A stretch of DNA of 64,000 bases from assembly GCA_964408805.1 (NCBI GenBank), contig CAYPAV010000003.1, forward strand, positions 274,864-338,863, read 5' to 3'. Position numbers and translations under genes: made by a program. This document shows positions 51,655 to 59,954 of the stretch, piece after piece. The number at the start of each line of letters is the position of its first letter. Within the stretch, counting starts at the first letter, position 1. The notes under the pieces were generated by a model. It was given only the letters and a program-made list of their open reading frames with translations. It was not told where the DNA came from and made no database searches. The DNA is from CAYPAV01 sp964408805 (GTDB taxonomy: Bacteria; Pseudomonadota; Alphaproteobacteria; UBA8366).

Positions 51655-52527
51655 TCACAAAGTATCCCGAATCTCGGCGTCCCGATATCCTTGCAGATAA
51701 AGCAATGCCTTCAGGTCGCCGTAGTCGATCTGCGCGTCCGCCACAGCGGCGACCTTCGGCTTCGCGCGATAGGCGACACCGAGGCCCGCCGCCCCCAGCA
51801 TGTCGAGATCGTTGGCCCCGTCGCCGACCGCCAGGGTTTCCGAAATACGTATATCTCGGGACTTCGCCAGACGATGAAGGGCGGCAAGCTTCGCGTCGCG
51901 TCCGAGAATGGGCGGGAGGACCTCGCCGGTCAGCTTTCCGGCCTCCAGCCCAAGCATGTTCGCCTGATCCTCGTCGAAACCGAGTCGCTTGCGGATAAGA
52001 CCGGTGTAATAGGTGAATCCGCCGGAAACGAGCGCGCAGTAGGCGCCGTCGGCCCGCATGGTGGCGACGAGGGCCGCCGCCCCTGGCATCACCCGGATCC
52101 TTGCCTCGGCACGCGCAAGTGCGGCTTCCTCAAGCCCGGCAAGCATCGCGACGCGCGCCTTGACGGCGGCCTCGAAATCGAGCTCGCCCCGCATCGCCCG
52201 TGCCGTGATGCCGGCGATCTCGTCCCGCAGACCGAGCTCTTCCGCCAGCTCGTCCAGCATTTCGTTTTCGATGATGGTCGATTCCATGTCTGCGACAAGG
52301 AGACGCTTCCGACGGCCGGCCGCCGGCTGCGTTACGACATCGACCGGCCGATCGCCGACGAGGCCCCGCGCCGATGGGGCCGCATCCTCCACCGCCCGAT
52401 CGGTCTCGATATCGCAGGCGGTGCCGGGTGCCAGCCAATCCGGCGTCCCGCCGAGGGCGGCGGCGACCCGCCCGGCGAGATCCTCCTCTAAATGACCCGC
52501 CCCGATCAGGGTTACGACTGTGTTCAT
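51655..52527 (-). CDS. serB: Phosphoserine phosphatase SerB
   Basis: This 290-residue HAD-type enzyme makes serine from phosphoserine. Seen are the HAD motifs VADMESTII (motif I, note Glu instead of the second Asp), SGGFTYYTG (motif II), and GDGANDLDML (motif IV). An N-terminal ACT-like region (residues 1-85) is typical of alphaproteobacterial SerB. ATG 52527 is the best match to family length. The gene is divergent from miaA with only 28 bp between the start codons. Confidence 0.92.
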   Translation of the reverse strand: MNTVVTLIGAGHLEEDLAGRVAAALGGTPDWLAPGTACDIETDRAVEDAAPSARGLVGDRPVDVVTQPAAGRRKRLLVADMESTIIENEMLDELAEELGLRDEIAGITARAMRGELDFEAAVKARVAMLAGLEEAALARAEARIRVMPGAAALVATMRADGAYCALVSGGFTYYTGLIRKRLGFDEDQANMLGLEAGKLTGEVLPPILGRDAKLAALHRLAKSRDIRISETLAVGDGANDLDMLGAAGLGVAYRAKPKVAAVADAQIDYGDLKALLYLQGYRDAEIRDTL

Positions 52528-52555
52528 GGCGGCCCAAGCTGTATCCTCGCCGACC

Positions 52556-53500
52556 ATGAGCGGCAAGACGCAAAACACGGTGCTGATCGTCTTCGGCCCG
52601 ACCGCGAGCGGCAAGTCGGCGCTCGCCCTCGATGTCGCGGCGGCCTTCGACGGCGTGGTCATCAACGCCGACAGCATGCAGGTTTATCGCGAACTCCGTA
52701 TTCTGACGGCGAGGCCGGATGCCGCCGATACGGCCCGAATCCCGCATCGACTCTACGGTGTCCTCTCGATCGAGGACACCTGTTCCGCGGGCCGCTGGCG
52801 CGACATGGCCGCAGCCGAGATCGAGGCGACGCACGCGGCGGGTCGCCTGCCCATCCTTTGCGGCGGGACCGGTCTCTATCTCAAGGCATTGGTCGAGGGC
52901 CTGAGCCCGTTGCCCGATATTCCAACGGAGATACGCGCGGTGGTCCGGGAACGAGTCGCGGAAGCGGGCGCGGTGGCGCTTCATGCCGAGCTCGCCCGGC
53001 GCGACCCGGCGACAGCGGCCCGCCTCCGCCCGAGTGATCCCCAACGGATCGCCCGCGCGCTCGAAGTGCTGGAGGCCACGGGACGGCCGCTCTCGGAGTG
53101 GCAAAACCAAGCCGGCGAAGCGCCGGATTGGCGATTCATGACCATCGCGCTCGATCCGCCCCGCGACGAACTCAACGCCGCGATCGATGAGCGGTTTATG
53201 CGAATGATCGCCGGAGGCGCCCTCGAAGAGGCGCGCGGGTTGCTGTCCCTCGACCCCGACCTGCCGGCGGCGAAGGCGGTCGGAATTCCGGATCTCCTGG
53301 CACATCTCCGCGGCGATATTGACCGCGAAACCGCGGTGACCCGCGCCCAACAAGCGACCCGGCGCTATGCCAAACGGCAATCGACCTGGCTTCGGACTCA
53401 GATCGTTACGAATTTCACCCTTGAAACGCAATATTCGGCAAGTTTTCGGGAAGAAATCTTTTCATTTATTCGCAATAATGTGTTGACCACCCCTGCCTGA
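52556..53500 (+). CDS. miaA: tRNA dimethylallyltransferase MiaA
   Basis: This 314-residue enzyme transfers a dimethylallyl group to N6 of A37 in tRNAs reading UNN codons. The P-loop GPTASGKSAL begins at about residue 12. Other motifs are NADSMQVYREL, CGGTGLYLKAL and PQRIARALEVLEATG. The start ATG 52556 gives the normal N-terminus; in-frame GTG 52520 and ATG 52526 would extend into the divergent serB start. The gene lies before ilvB. Confidence 0.95.
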   Translation: MSGKTQNTVLIVFGPTASGKSALALDVAAAFDGVVINADSMQVYRELRILTARPDAADTARIPHRLYGVLSIEDTCSAGRWRDMAAAEIEATHAAGRLPILCGGTGLYLKALVEGLSPLPDIPTEIRAVVRERVAEAGAVALHAELARRDPATAARLRPSDPQRIARALEVLEATGRPLSEWQNQAGEAPDWRFMTIALDPPRDELNAAIDERFMRMIAGGALEEARGLLSLDPDLPAAKAVGIPDLLAHLRGDIDRETAVTRAQQATRRYAKRQSTWLRTQIVTNFTLETQYSASFREEIFSFIRNNVLTTPA

Positions 53501-53524
53501 GACCCTATTGTCCGCCTCCGCTCG

Positions 53525-53538
53525 CGGTCCCGGGACCG
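53525..53538. promoter_or_regulatory. 14-bp perfect palindrome in the ilvB leader
   Basis: CGGTCCCGGGACCG is a perfect palindrome about 25 bp after the miaA stop and 93 bp before ilvB. With no unpaired loop and no T-run it is a protein-binding site candidate more than a terminator. Nothing like a leader peptide or attenuator was seen in the 130-bp gap. Confidence 0.4.
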
Positions 53539-53630
53539 AGGGTGCATCCCCTGACGAGGGCGGAAAACAGTAAATTACGATCGGATCGGGCGGCGGCCGT
53601 GCCGGCCGCGAACATGTGGAGCACGGAACG

Positions 53631-55421
53631 ATGACGACCGCCAAAGCCAATGCGGCGACCAAGACCATGACGGGCGCCGAAGTGATCATCAGATCCTTGA
53701 TCGATCAAGGCGTCGAGGTCGTCTTCGGCTATCCGGGCGGCGCCGTCTTGCCGATCTATGACGAGCTCTTCAAGCAGAACGAGCTGCGCCACATCCTGGT
53801 GCGCCACGAACAAGGGGCCGTCCACGCGGCCGAGGGCTATGCGCGCTCGACCGGCAAGATCGGCGTCGTGCTGGTCACCTCGGGACCGGGCGCCACCAAT
53901 GCGGTCACCGGCCTGACAGACGCCTTGATGGATTCGATCCCGATCGTCTGCCTGACCGGACAGGTGCCGACCCATCTGATCGGCAACGACGCCTTTCAGG
54001 AGTGCGACACCACGGGCATCACCCGGCCCTGCACCAAGCACAATTACCTGGTGAAGGACACGGACGCCCTCGCCCGGACGATGCACGAGGCCTTCTATGT
54101 GGCCCGGACCGGCCGGCCGGGCCCGGTGGTGATCGACCTTCCGAAGGACATCCAGTTCGCCGATTGCCCTTACGTGGAGCCGAATTCGATCAAGCATCCG
54201 AGCTACCAGCCGCAGATCAAAGGTGACGGCGATGCCATCGAAAAAGCGGTCGAGTTGATCGCCAACGCGAAACGGCCGATCTTCTATGGCGGCGGCGGCA
54301 TCATCAATTCCGGCCCCGCGGCCTGCAAGCGGTTCACCGAGTTCGTGCGCATGACGGGCTACCCCTGCACCCTGACGTTGATGGGCCTTGGCGCCTTCCC
54401 GGGCTCGGACCCGCTGTACACCGGAATGCTGGGCATGCATGGCACCTATGAAGCCAACATGGCGATGCATGAATGCGACGTCATGGTCTGCGTGGGCGCG
54501 CGTTTCGACGACCGGATCACCGGGCGCATCGACGCCTTTTCACCGAATTCGACCAAGATCCACATCGATATCGATCCCTCTTCGATCAACAAGAACGTCC
54601 TGATCGATCTCCCCATCGTGGGTGATGTGGGCAATGTCATCCAGCAGATGACCAAGATCTGGAAGGCACGCAAAAAGCGCCGGACCAACGCGAAGGCGCT
54701 CCGTGCCTGGTGGGAAAAGATCGAGACCTGGCAGGCGGTCGACAGCCTTGCCTACGGCATCGACAAGAAATTGATCAAGCCACAGCAGGCGATCCAACGC
54801 CTCTACGAGTTGACCAAGCGGCGGGAAACCTTCATCACGACGGAAGTCGGCCAGCACCAGATGTGGGCGGCACAGTTCTACAAGTTCGAAAAGCCCAACC
54901 ATTGGATGACGTCCGGCGGTCTCGGCACTATGGGATACGGTCTCCCGGCCGCGATCGGCGCGCAACTCGCCCATCCGGGAAAACTCGTCATCGATATCGC
55001 CGGCGAAGCCTCGATCATGATGAACATCCAGGAGCTGTCGACGGCGGTGCAGCACCGGGCACCGGTCAAGATCTTCATTCTCAACAACCAATATATGGGC
55101 ATGGTGCGGCAGTGGCAGGAATTGCTCCATGGCGGGCGCTATTCCGAGACCTATGTCGAGTCCCTGCCCGATTTCGTGAAACTGGCCGAGAGTTTTGGCG
55201 CCGTCGGTCTCCGCACCGACAATCCCGGCGAACTCGACGATCTGATCAAGGAAATGATCTCGGTCGACAAGGTCGTGATCGCCGATATTCGCGTCGACCC
55301 GGCGGAAAACTGTTTCCCGATGATCCCCTCGGGCTCGGCCCATAACGAAATGATCCTCGGCTCGGCCGCCAATGCGCTTCGCGATCAAGCCGTCTCCGAG
55401 GACGGCATGGTCCTGGTATAG
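53631..55421 (+). CDS. ilvB: Acetolactate synthase large subunit
   Basis: This 596-residue thiamine-diphosphate enzyme makes 2-acetolactate or 2-aceto-2-hydroxybutyrate, the first common step to branched-chain amino acids. The catalytic Glu60 (VRHEQGAVHAAEG) and the GDG-like motif (here IAGEASIMMNIQELSTA, Glu-Ala in place of Asp-Gly, usual in alphaproteobacteria) are visible. FAD is bound as a structural cofactor. ATG 53631 follows GGAG. It is the first gene of ilvB-ilvN-ilvC, with ilvN 14 bp after. Confidence 0.96.
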   Translation: MTTAKANAATKTMTGAEVIIRSLIDQGVEVVFGYPGGAVLPIYDELFKQNELRHILVRHEQGAVHAAEGYARSTGKIGVVLVTSGPGATNAVTGLTDALMDSIPIVCLTGQVPTHLIGNDAFQECDTTGITRPCTKHNYLVKDTDALARTMHEAFYVARTGRPGPVVIDLPKDIQFADCPYVEPNSIKHPSYQPQIKGDGDAIEKAVELIANAKRPIFYGGGGIINSGPAACKRFTEFVRMTGYPCTLTLMGLGAFPGSDPLYTGMLGMHGTYEANMAMHECDVMVCVGARFDDRITGRIDAFSPNSTKIHIDIDPSSINKNVLIDLPIVGDVGNVIQQMTKIWKARKKRRTNAKALRAWWEKIETWQAVDSLAYGIDKKLIKPQQAIQRLYELTKRRETFITTEVGQHQMWAAQFYKFEKPNHWMTSGGLGTMGYGLPAAIGAQLAHPGKLVIDIAGEASIMMNIQELSTAVQHRAPVKIFILNNQYMGMVRQWQELLHGGRYSETYVESLPDFVKLAESFGAVGLRTDNPGELDDLIKEMISVDKVVIADIRVDPAENCFPMIPSGSAHNEMILGSAANALRDQAVSEDGMVLV

Positions 55422-55435
55422 AGGGGATCGGACGA

Positions 55436-55993
55436 ATGGCGAAAAACACCCAGCCGGGGGCCGCCTACACCTTCGAGGATCTCGGCGACGACGAGGAGCG
55501 ACATACCTTTGCGGTTCTGGTCGCGAACGAGCCGGGCGTCCTGGCCCGGGTCATCGGGCTCTTCGCGGGACGCGGTTACAATATCGAGAGTCTTACGGTG
55601 GCGGCGGTCTCTCGGGATGAATTGCGATCCCGCATCACCATCGTCACCATCGGGACGCCGATGATCATCGACCAGATCCGCCATCAGCTGGAAAGGCTGG
55701 TGCCGGTGATCGAGGTTCACGATCTGACCGAGGAGGGCCCTTTCGTCGAGCGCGACCTGGCGCTGGTCAAGGTGATCTCGAAGTCACGCTCGCACGAGCG
55801 ACGGGAATCGCTCCGCATCGCCGAGATTTTCGAGGCCACCGTGGTCGACACCACAACCAATTCATTCGTCTTCGAGATGACCGGTTCGCCTGGCAAGGTT
55901 CACGCCTTCATCGACTTGATGCGCGAGCTCGGCAAGGTCGAGGTGACGCGGAGCGGCTGCGTCGCCATTGCCCGCGGCCCCAAGGCGCTGTAA
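55436..55993 (+). CDS. ilvN: Acetolactate synthase small subunit
   Basis: This 185-residue regulatory subunit has an N-terminal ACT domain (HTFAVLVANEPGVLARVIGLF; RGYNIESLTVA) and the ALS_ss_C domain (ERDLALVKV; TGSPGKVHAFIDLM). It confers valine feedback inhibition on the large subunit. The length is between E. coli IlvN (96) and IlvH (163), and it is the long type. The ketol-acid reductoisomerase follows. Confidence 0.95.
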   Translation: MAKNTQPGAAYTFEDLGDDEERHTFAVLVANEPGVLARVIGLFAGRGYNIESLTVAAVSRDELRSRITIVTIGTPMIIDQIRHQLERLVPVIEVHDLTEEGPFVERDLALVKVISKSRSHERRESLRIAEIFEATVVDTTTNSFVFEMTGSPGKVHAFIDLMRELGKVEVTRSGCVAIARGPKAL

Positions 55994-56055
55994 AACGCGC
56001 TCGCCACAATCGAAAACCATCTATTCAACGCTCAGCGCAGGGGAGTACTCAAGAA

Positions 56056-57075
56056 ATGCGCGTCTATTATGATCGTGATGCCGACGTCAACCTGATCAAG
56101 TCGAAGAAGGTGGCGATCGTCGGCTTCGGCAGCCAGGGCCACGCCCATGCCATGAACCTTCGCGACTCGGGCGCCACCGATGTCAAGGTGGCGCTCCGCC
56201 CGGGTTCGGGGAGTACGCCAAAGGCGGAAGGCGCCGGGTTCGAGGTCCTGTCCCCCGCCGATGCCGCCGCCTGGGCCGATGTCGTCATGGTGTTGACCCC
56301 CGACGAGGGGCAGCGTCACCTCTACAACGACGACCTAGCGCCCAACATGCGCGCGGGCACCGCTCTCGCCTTCGCCCATGGCCTCAATATCCATTTCAAT
56401 TTGATCGAACCACGTGATGATCTCGACGTCTTCATGATCGCGCCGAAAGGTCCGGGGCACACCGTCCGCTCCGAATTCGAGCGCGGCGCCGGCGTCCCGA
56501 CCCTGGTCGCGATCGAGGCCGACCAGTCCGGCAATTGCCACGATATCGCGATTTCCTATGCCTCGGCGATCGGCGGCGGACGGGCCGGGATCATCGAGAC
56601 CACCTTCCGCGAGGAGTGCGAAACCGATCTCTTCGGCGAGCAGGCGGTTCTTTGCGGCGGACTCAGTTCGCTGATCATGGCCGGGTACGAAACCCTGGTC
56701 GATGCCGGCTATGCGCCGGAGATGGCCTATTTTGAATGCGTTCACGAGGTCAAGCTGATCGTCGATCTGATCTATGAGGGCGGCATCGCCAACATGCGCT
56801 ATTCAGTCTCCAATACGGCCGAGTATGGCGACCTGTCACGCGGCCCCCGAGTCGTCGACGACCACGTCAAGGCGAACATGAAGACCCTTTTGGAGGACAT
56901 TCAGCAAGGCCGGTTCGTGCGCGATTGGATGCTCGAATGCGACGCCGGCCAGCCCAGCTTCAAGGCGATGCGCCGCCGGGCCGGCGAACACGGGATCGAG
57001 GAGGTCGGCGAGCGCCTTCGCGGGATGATGCCCTGGATCGCCGAGAATGCGCTGGTCGACAAATCCAAGAACTAG
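56056..57075 (+). CDS. ilvC: Ketol-acid reductoisomerase
   Basis: This 339-residue class I enzyme converts acetolactate to dihydroxyisovalerate with NADPH and Mg. Motifs are VAIVGFGSQGHAHAMNLRDSG (NADPH fold), DVVMVLTPDE, and the C-terminal knotted domain with EECETDLFGEQAVLCGG and YSVSNTAEYGD. The length is normal for class I. It ends the operon, followed by a strong hairpin at 57110. Confidence 0.97.
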   Translation: MRVYYDRDADVNLIKSKKVAIVGFGSQGHAHAMNLRDSGATDVKVALRPGSGSTPKAEGAGFEVLSPADAAAWADVVMVLTPDEGQRHLYNDDLAPNMRAGTALAFAHGLNIHFNLIEPRDDLDVFMIAPKGPGHTVRSEFERGAGVPTLVAIEADQSGNCHDIAISYASAIGGGRAGIIETTFREECETDLFGEQAVLCGGLSSLIMAGYETLVDAGYAPEMAYFECVHEVKLIVDLIYEGGIANMRYSVSNTAEYGDLSRGPRVVDDHVKANMKTLLEDIQQGRFVRDWMLECDAGQPSFKAMRRRAGEHGIEEVGERLRGMMPWIAENALVDKSKN

Positions 57076-57109
57076 CGCGCGCGAGCGGTCGACTATGTCG
57101 TTTGCAGAT

Positions 57110-57136
57110 GGCCGGCGACCTTCGTGGTTGCCGGCC
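57110..57136 (+). terminator. Candidate terminator after ilvC
   Basis: An 11-bp stem (57110-57120 with 57126-57136, one G-T pair) with a TTCGT loop follows ilvC by 34 bp. The downstream sequence is A/T-rich (GAAAATTCGGATTTT) but with no long T-run, so it may be a weak intrinsic terminator. Confidence 0.55.
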
Positions 57137-57210
57137 GAAAATTCGGATTTTGCCGATTCTTCCGGGAATTTCGACGAATTCGGCCCCGATTTACGTTAAT
57201 TACAAAGAAC

Positions 57211-57262
57211 TCAAGACTCTTTTCTTGGCTTGGTGTCCTGCTCTATACTCCGCAAGTCTTGA
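57211..57262 (+). promoter_or_regulatory. Candidate mreB promoter flanked by an inverted repeat
   Basis: TTCTTG (57222-57227) and TATACT (57244-57249) are 16 bp apart, about 220 bp before mreB. They lie inside a perfect 8-bp inverted repeat, TCAAGACT (57211-57218) and AGTCTTGA (57255-57262). The rest of the 392-bp gap between ilvC and mreB contains the ilvC hairpin and an A/T-rich stretch with further -10-like sites (GATAAT near 57352), but no gene. Confidence 0.5.
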
Positions 57263-57467
57263 AATTCGACACGGCCGACTCGCCATCGACTTTCGAGCAA
57301 GAAACGCTGTAAATCTCTCGGGACAGGCCTTAAATAACTGACTTATAACAAGATAATCGAATCTGGTTGCGGTTTGGAACCGATCTTGCGTCAGATCTCC
57401 GGCGATGCTCGACCGGGCGGGGGCGATGTTCGGTTCCACGGATAATCGGGAAGGATAAGACGAGAAA

Positions 57468-58508
57468 ATGTTTTCGCGGCTTCTTGGCATGATTTCCGCC
57501 GACATGGCGATCGATCTCGGTACGGCCAACACACTGGTTTACGTCAAGGGTCGAGGCATCGTCCTGAACGAACCGTCGGTGGTGGCGATCGCGGAGGTCA
57601 AGGGTCGCAAGCAGGTCCTCGCCGTCGGCGACGAGGCGAAGATGATGTTGGGCCGCACGCCGGGCAACATCCACGCCATCCGCCCCTTGCGCGACGGCGT
57701 CATCGCCGATTTCGAGGTGGCGGAGGAGATGATCAAGCATTTCATCCGCAAGGTTCACAACCGGCGCAGTTTCGCCAGCCCGCAGGTCATTGTCTGCGTG
57801 CCGTCGGGCTCGACCGCGGTCGAACGCCGCGCGATCGAGGATTCCGCCGAGGCCGCGGGTGCTCGCCGCGTCTTCCTGATCGAGGAACCGATGGCCGCCG
57901 CCATTGGCGCCGGACTGCCGGTGACCGAGCCCACGGGATCCATGGTCGTCGATATCGGCGGCGGCACGACGGAGGTCGCCGTCCTCTCGCTCGGCGGCAT
58001 CGTCTATTCGCGTTCGGTCCGGGTCGGCGGCGACAAGATGGACGAGGCGATCATCGCCTATATCCGCCGCAATCATAACGTCCTCGTCGGCGAAGCCAGC
58101 TCGGAACGCATAAAGAAGGAGATCGGCTCGGCCTGTCCGCCGGATGACGGCGAAGGCCGAAGCATGGAGATCAAGGGCCGCGACCTGATGAACGGCGTTC
58201 CTAAGCAACTCGAGATCACCGAGCGGCAGATCGCCGAGAGCTTGGCCGAACCGGTCGCGGCGATCGTGGAAGCGGTCAAGGTGGCGCTGGAGCATACGGC
58301 CCCCGAACTCGCCGCCGATATCGTCGACAAGGGCATCGTGCTCACCGGCGGCGGTGCGCTCCTCAGCAATCTCGATTATGTGCTGCGTCATTCGACCGGT
58401 CTGCCGGTGTCGCTGGCGGACGATCCGCTGTCCTGCGTGGCCCTCGGCACCGGGCGATGTCTCGAAGAGATGAAGACCCTGAAAAACGTCCTGATCAACA
58501 GCGGGTAG
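57468..58508 (+). CDS. mreB: Rod shape-determining protein MreB
   Basis: This 346-residue bacterial actin has the phosphate-1 loop MAIDLGTANTLVY, the connecting VVDIGGGTTEVAV loop and the adenosine motif GIVLTGGGALLSNLD. It polymerises on the inner membrane and guides peptidoglycan synthesis in the elongasome. It is the first gene of mreB-mreC-mreD-mrdA-rodA, with a 390-bp leader. A cytoplasmic protein with normal length. Confidence 0.97.
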   Translation: MFSRLLGMISADMAIDLGTANTLVYVKGRGIVLNEPSVVAIAEVKGRKQVLAVGDEAKMMLGRTPGNIHAIRPLRDGVIADFEVAEEMIKHFIRKVHNRRSFASPQVIVCVPSGSTAVERRAIEDSAEAAGARRVFLIEEPMAAAIGAGLPVTEPTGSMVVDIGGGTTEVAVLSLGGIVYSRSVRVGGDKMDEAIIAYIRRNHNVLVGEASSERIKKEIGSACPPDDGEGRSMEIKGRDLMNGVPKQLEITERQIAESLAEPVAAIVEAVKVALEHTAPELAADIVDKGIVLTGGGALLSNLDYVLRHSTGLPVSLADDPLSCVALGTGRCLEEMKTLKNVLINSG

Positions 58509-58551
58509 TTACGGCCCCGCTGGCCGGCCCGATGGCTGAAAGGAAGGCGGT

Positions 58552-59427
58552 TTGAAGGAAAAGCCAGAATCCGTGTTTCGTGTCGCCACACCCATGCGGA
58601 GCTTGGCGCAGCGTTTTGCGTTTCTGCTGCTCCTGGGAGCGTCGGTCGGCCTGCTAATGGTCGGGCGCACCGATCCGCAGATTTTCGAGCGCGCACGGAT
58701 GTCGGTACTCGATGCAACGGCGCCTTTGCTGGACGCGATGTCGAGGCCGATCGCGACCGCCCAGGATCTCGTCGAGCAGGCTCGGGGACTTGCCCATCTC
58801 CATGACGAGAACGCCCGGCTTCGCGCCGAGAACGCCCGGCTGCACAATTGGTACAACGCGGCCCGGACGCTTATCGCGGAGAATGGACAGCTGCGCGATC
58901 TCCTGCACTTCGTCGCCGACAACCCCGCCCGTTCGGTTACCGCGCGCGTGATCGGGGATGCCAACGGACCGTTTCTGCGCAGCCTGCTCGTCAATGCGGG
59001 CGCCCGGGACGGAATTGAGCGAGGCCAATCGGCGATGACCGGCAACGGACTTCTCGGTCGGGTCGCCTCGGTCGGCGAGCGCTCGGCGAGAATATTGCTG
59101 ATCAACGATCTGAACAGCCGAATTCCGGTGCTGGTCGAAGCGTCCCGCGCGCGCGCCGTGCTGGCGGGCGACAACTCGGACCGGCCGCGCCTGACCTATC
59201 TTTCGGCCAATGCGGACGTTCCCGTCGGCGCCCGCATCGTCACTTCGGGTCATGGCGGAGTCTTCCCGCCCGGCCTGCCCATCGGCACCGTCGACGAGAT
59301 TGGCGACGCCGGGGTGCGGGTGCGTCTTTTCACCAGTTCGCACCGGCTGGAATATGTCCGCCTGGTCGATTTCGGTTTGAATGGCGTCGTCTCGCGGACC
59401 CGCGCGGCCGCCACGTCGGGACGATGA
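58552..59427 (+). CDS. mreC: Rod shape-determining protein MreC
   Basis: This 291-residue protein has a short cytoplasmic N-terminus, one membrane helix (about 21-36, FAFLLLLGASVGLLMVG), a coiled-coil with two repeats of ENARLRAENARLHN type, and a C-terminal beta domain. It connects MreB with PBP2 and RodA in the periplasm. TTG 58552 has AAAGGA seven bases upstream. mreD overlaps by four bases. Confidence 0.94.
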   Translation: MKEKPESVFRVATPMRSLAQRFAFLLLLGASVGLLMVGRTDPQIFERARMSVLDATAPLLDAMSRPIATAQDLVEQARGLAHLHDENARLRAENARLHNWYNAARTLIAENGQLRDLLHFVADNPARSVTARVIGDANGPFLRSLLVNAGARDGIERGQSAMTGNGLLGRVASVGERSARILLINDLNSRIPVLVEASRARAVLAGDNSDRPRLTYLSANADVPVGARIVTSGHGGVFPPGLPIGTVDEIGDAGVRVRLFTSSHRLEYVRLVDFGLNGVVSRTRAAATSGR

Positions 59428-59939
59428 GATCCGCGGTCTGGACCCATCTCGATCTCACGGCGCGAAAGCTGACGCCGTTTCTCGTCACCGTCGTTCTCGT
59501 GGTTTTGAACTTCCTGCCGGCCCAGTTGCCGGGATATGCCGAGGTTTCGCCCAATCTGGCGCTAATGGCGGTCTATTACTGGGCGCTGCACCGCCCCAAC
59601 CTGCTGCCCGCGACCGCGGTTTTCGTGATTGGATTGCTGCAGGATTTTCTTTCCGGCGGCACGGTCGGCTTCAACGCGACGATCCTGGTGCTGGTGTTCA
59701 TGGTCGCATTCTCCCAGCGCCGGTTCTTCTATGGTAAGTCCTTTCTCGTCGTCTGGTGGGGCTTCATGATGGTCTCGCTCGGCGTCGCCGTGGTCGGCTG
59801 GTTGCTTGCCTGCGTTCTTTTCGCGACACTCCTCGATCCCGGACCCGCCATGTTCGAAGGTTTGATGAACGCCGCCGCTTACCCGGTGTTGGGCTGGCTG
59901 TTCGTCCAGATCCATCGGACGCTGCCGCGCTACGAATAG
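59424..59939 (+). CDS. mreD: Rod shape-determining protein MreD
   Basis: This 171-residue membrane protein has about five hydrophobic helices (LTPFLVTVVLVVLNFLP, LALMAVYYWALHRP, AVFVIGLLQDFLSGG, TILVLVFMVAF, MVSLGVAVVGWLLACVLF). It is part of the elongasome with MreC. Sequence is poorly conserved, so the call relies on position, length and topology. It overlaps mreC by four bases and is followed by mrdA after 15 bp. Confidence 0.9.
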   Translation: MRSAVWTHLDLTARKLTPFLVTVVLVVLNFLPAQLPGYAEVSPNLALMAVYYWALHRPNLLPATAVFVIGLLQDFLSGGTVGFNATILVLVFMVAFSQRRFFYGKSFLVVWWGFMMVSLGVAVVGWLLACVLFATLLDPGPAMFEGLMNAAAYPVLGWLFVQIHRTLPRYE

Positions 59940-59954
59940 GAGAGGACGCCCTCC

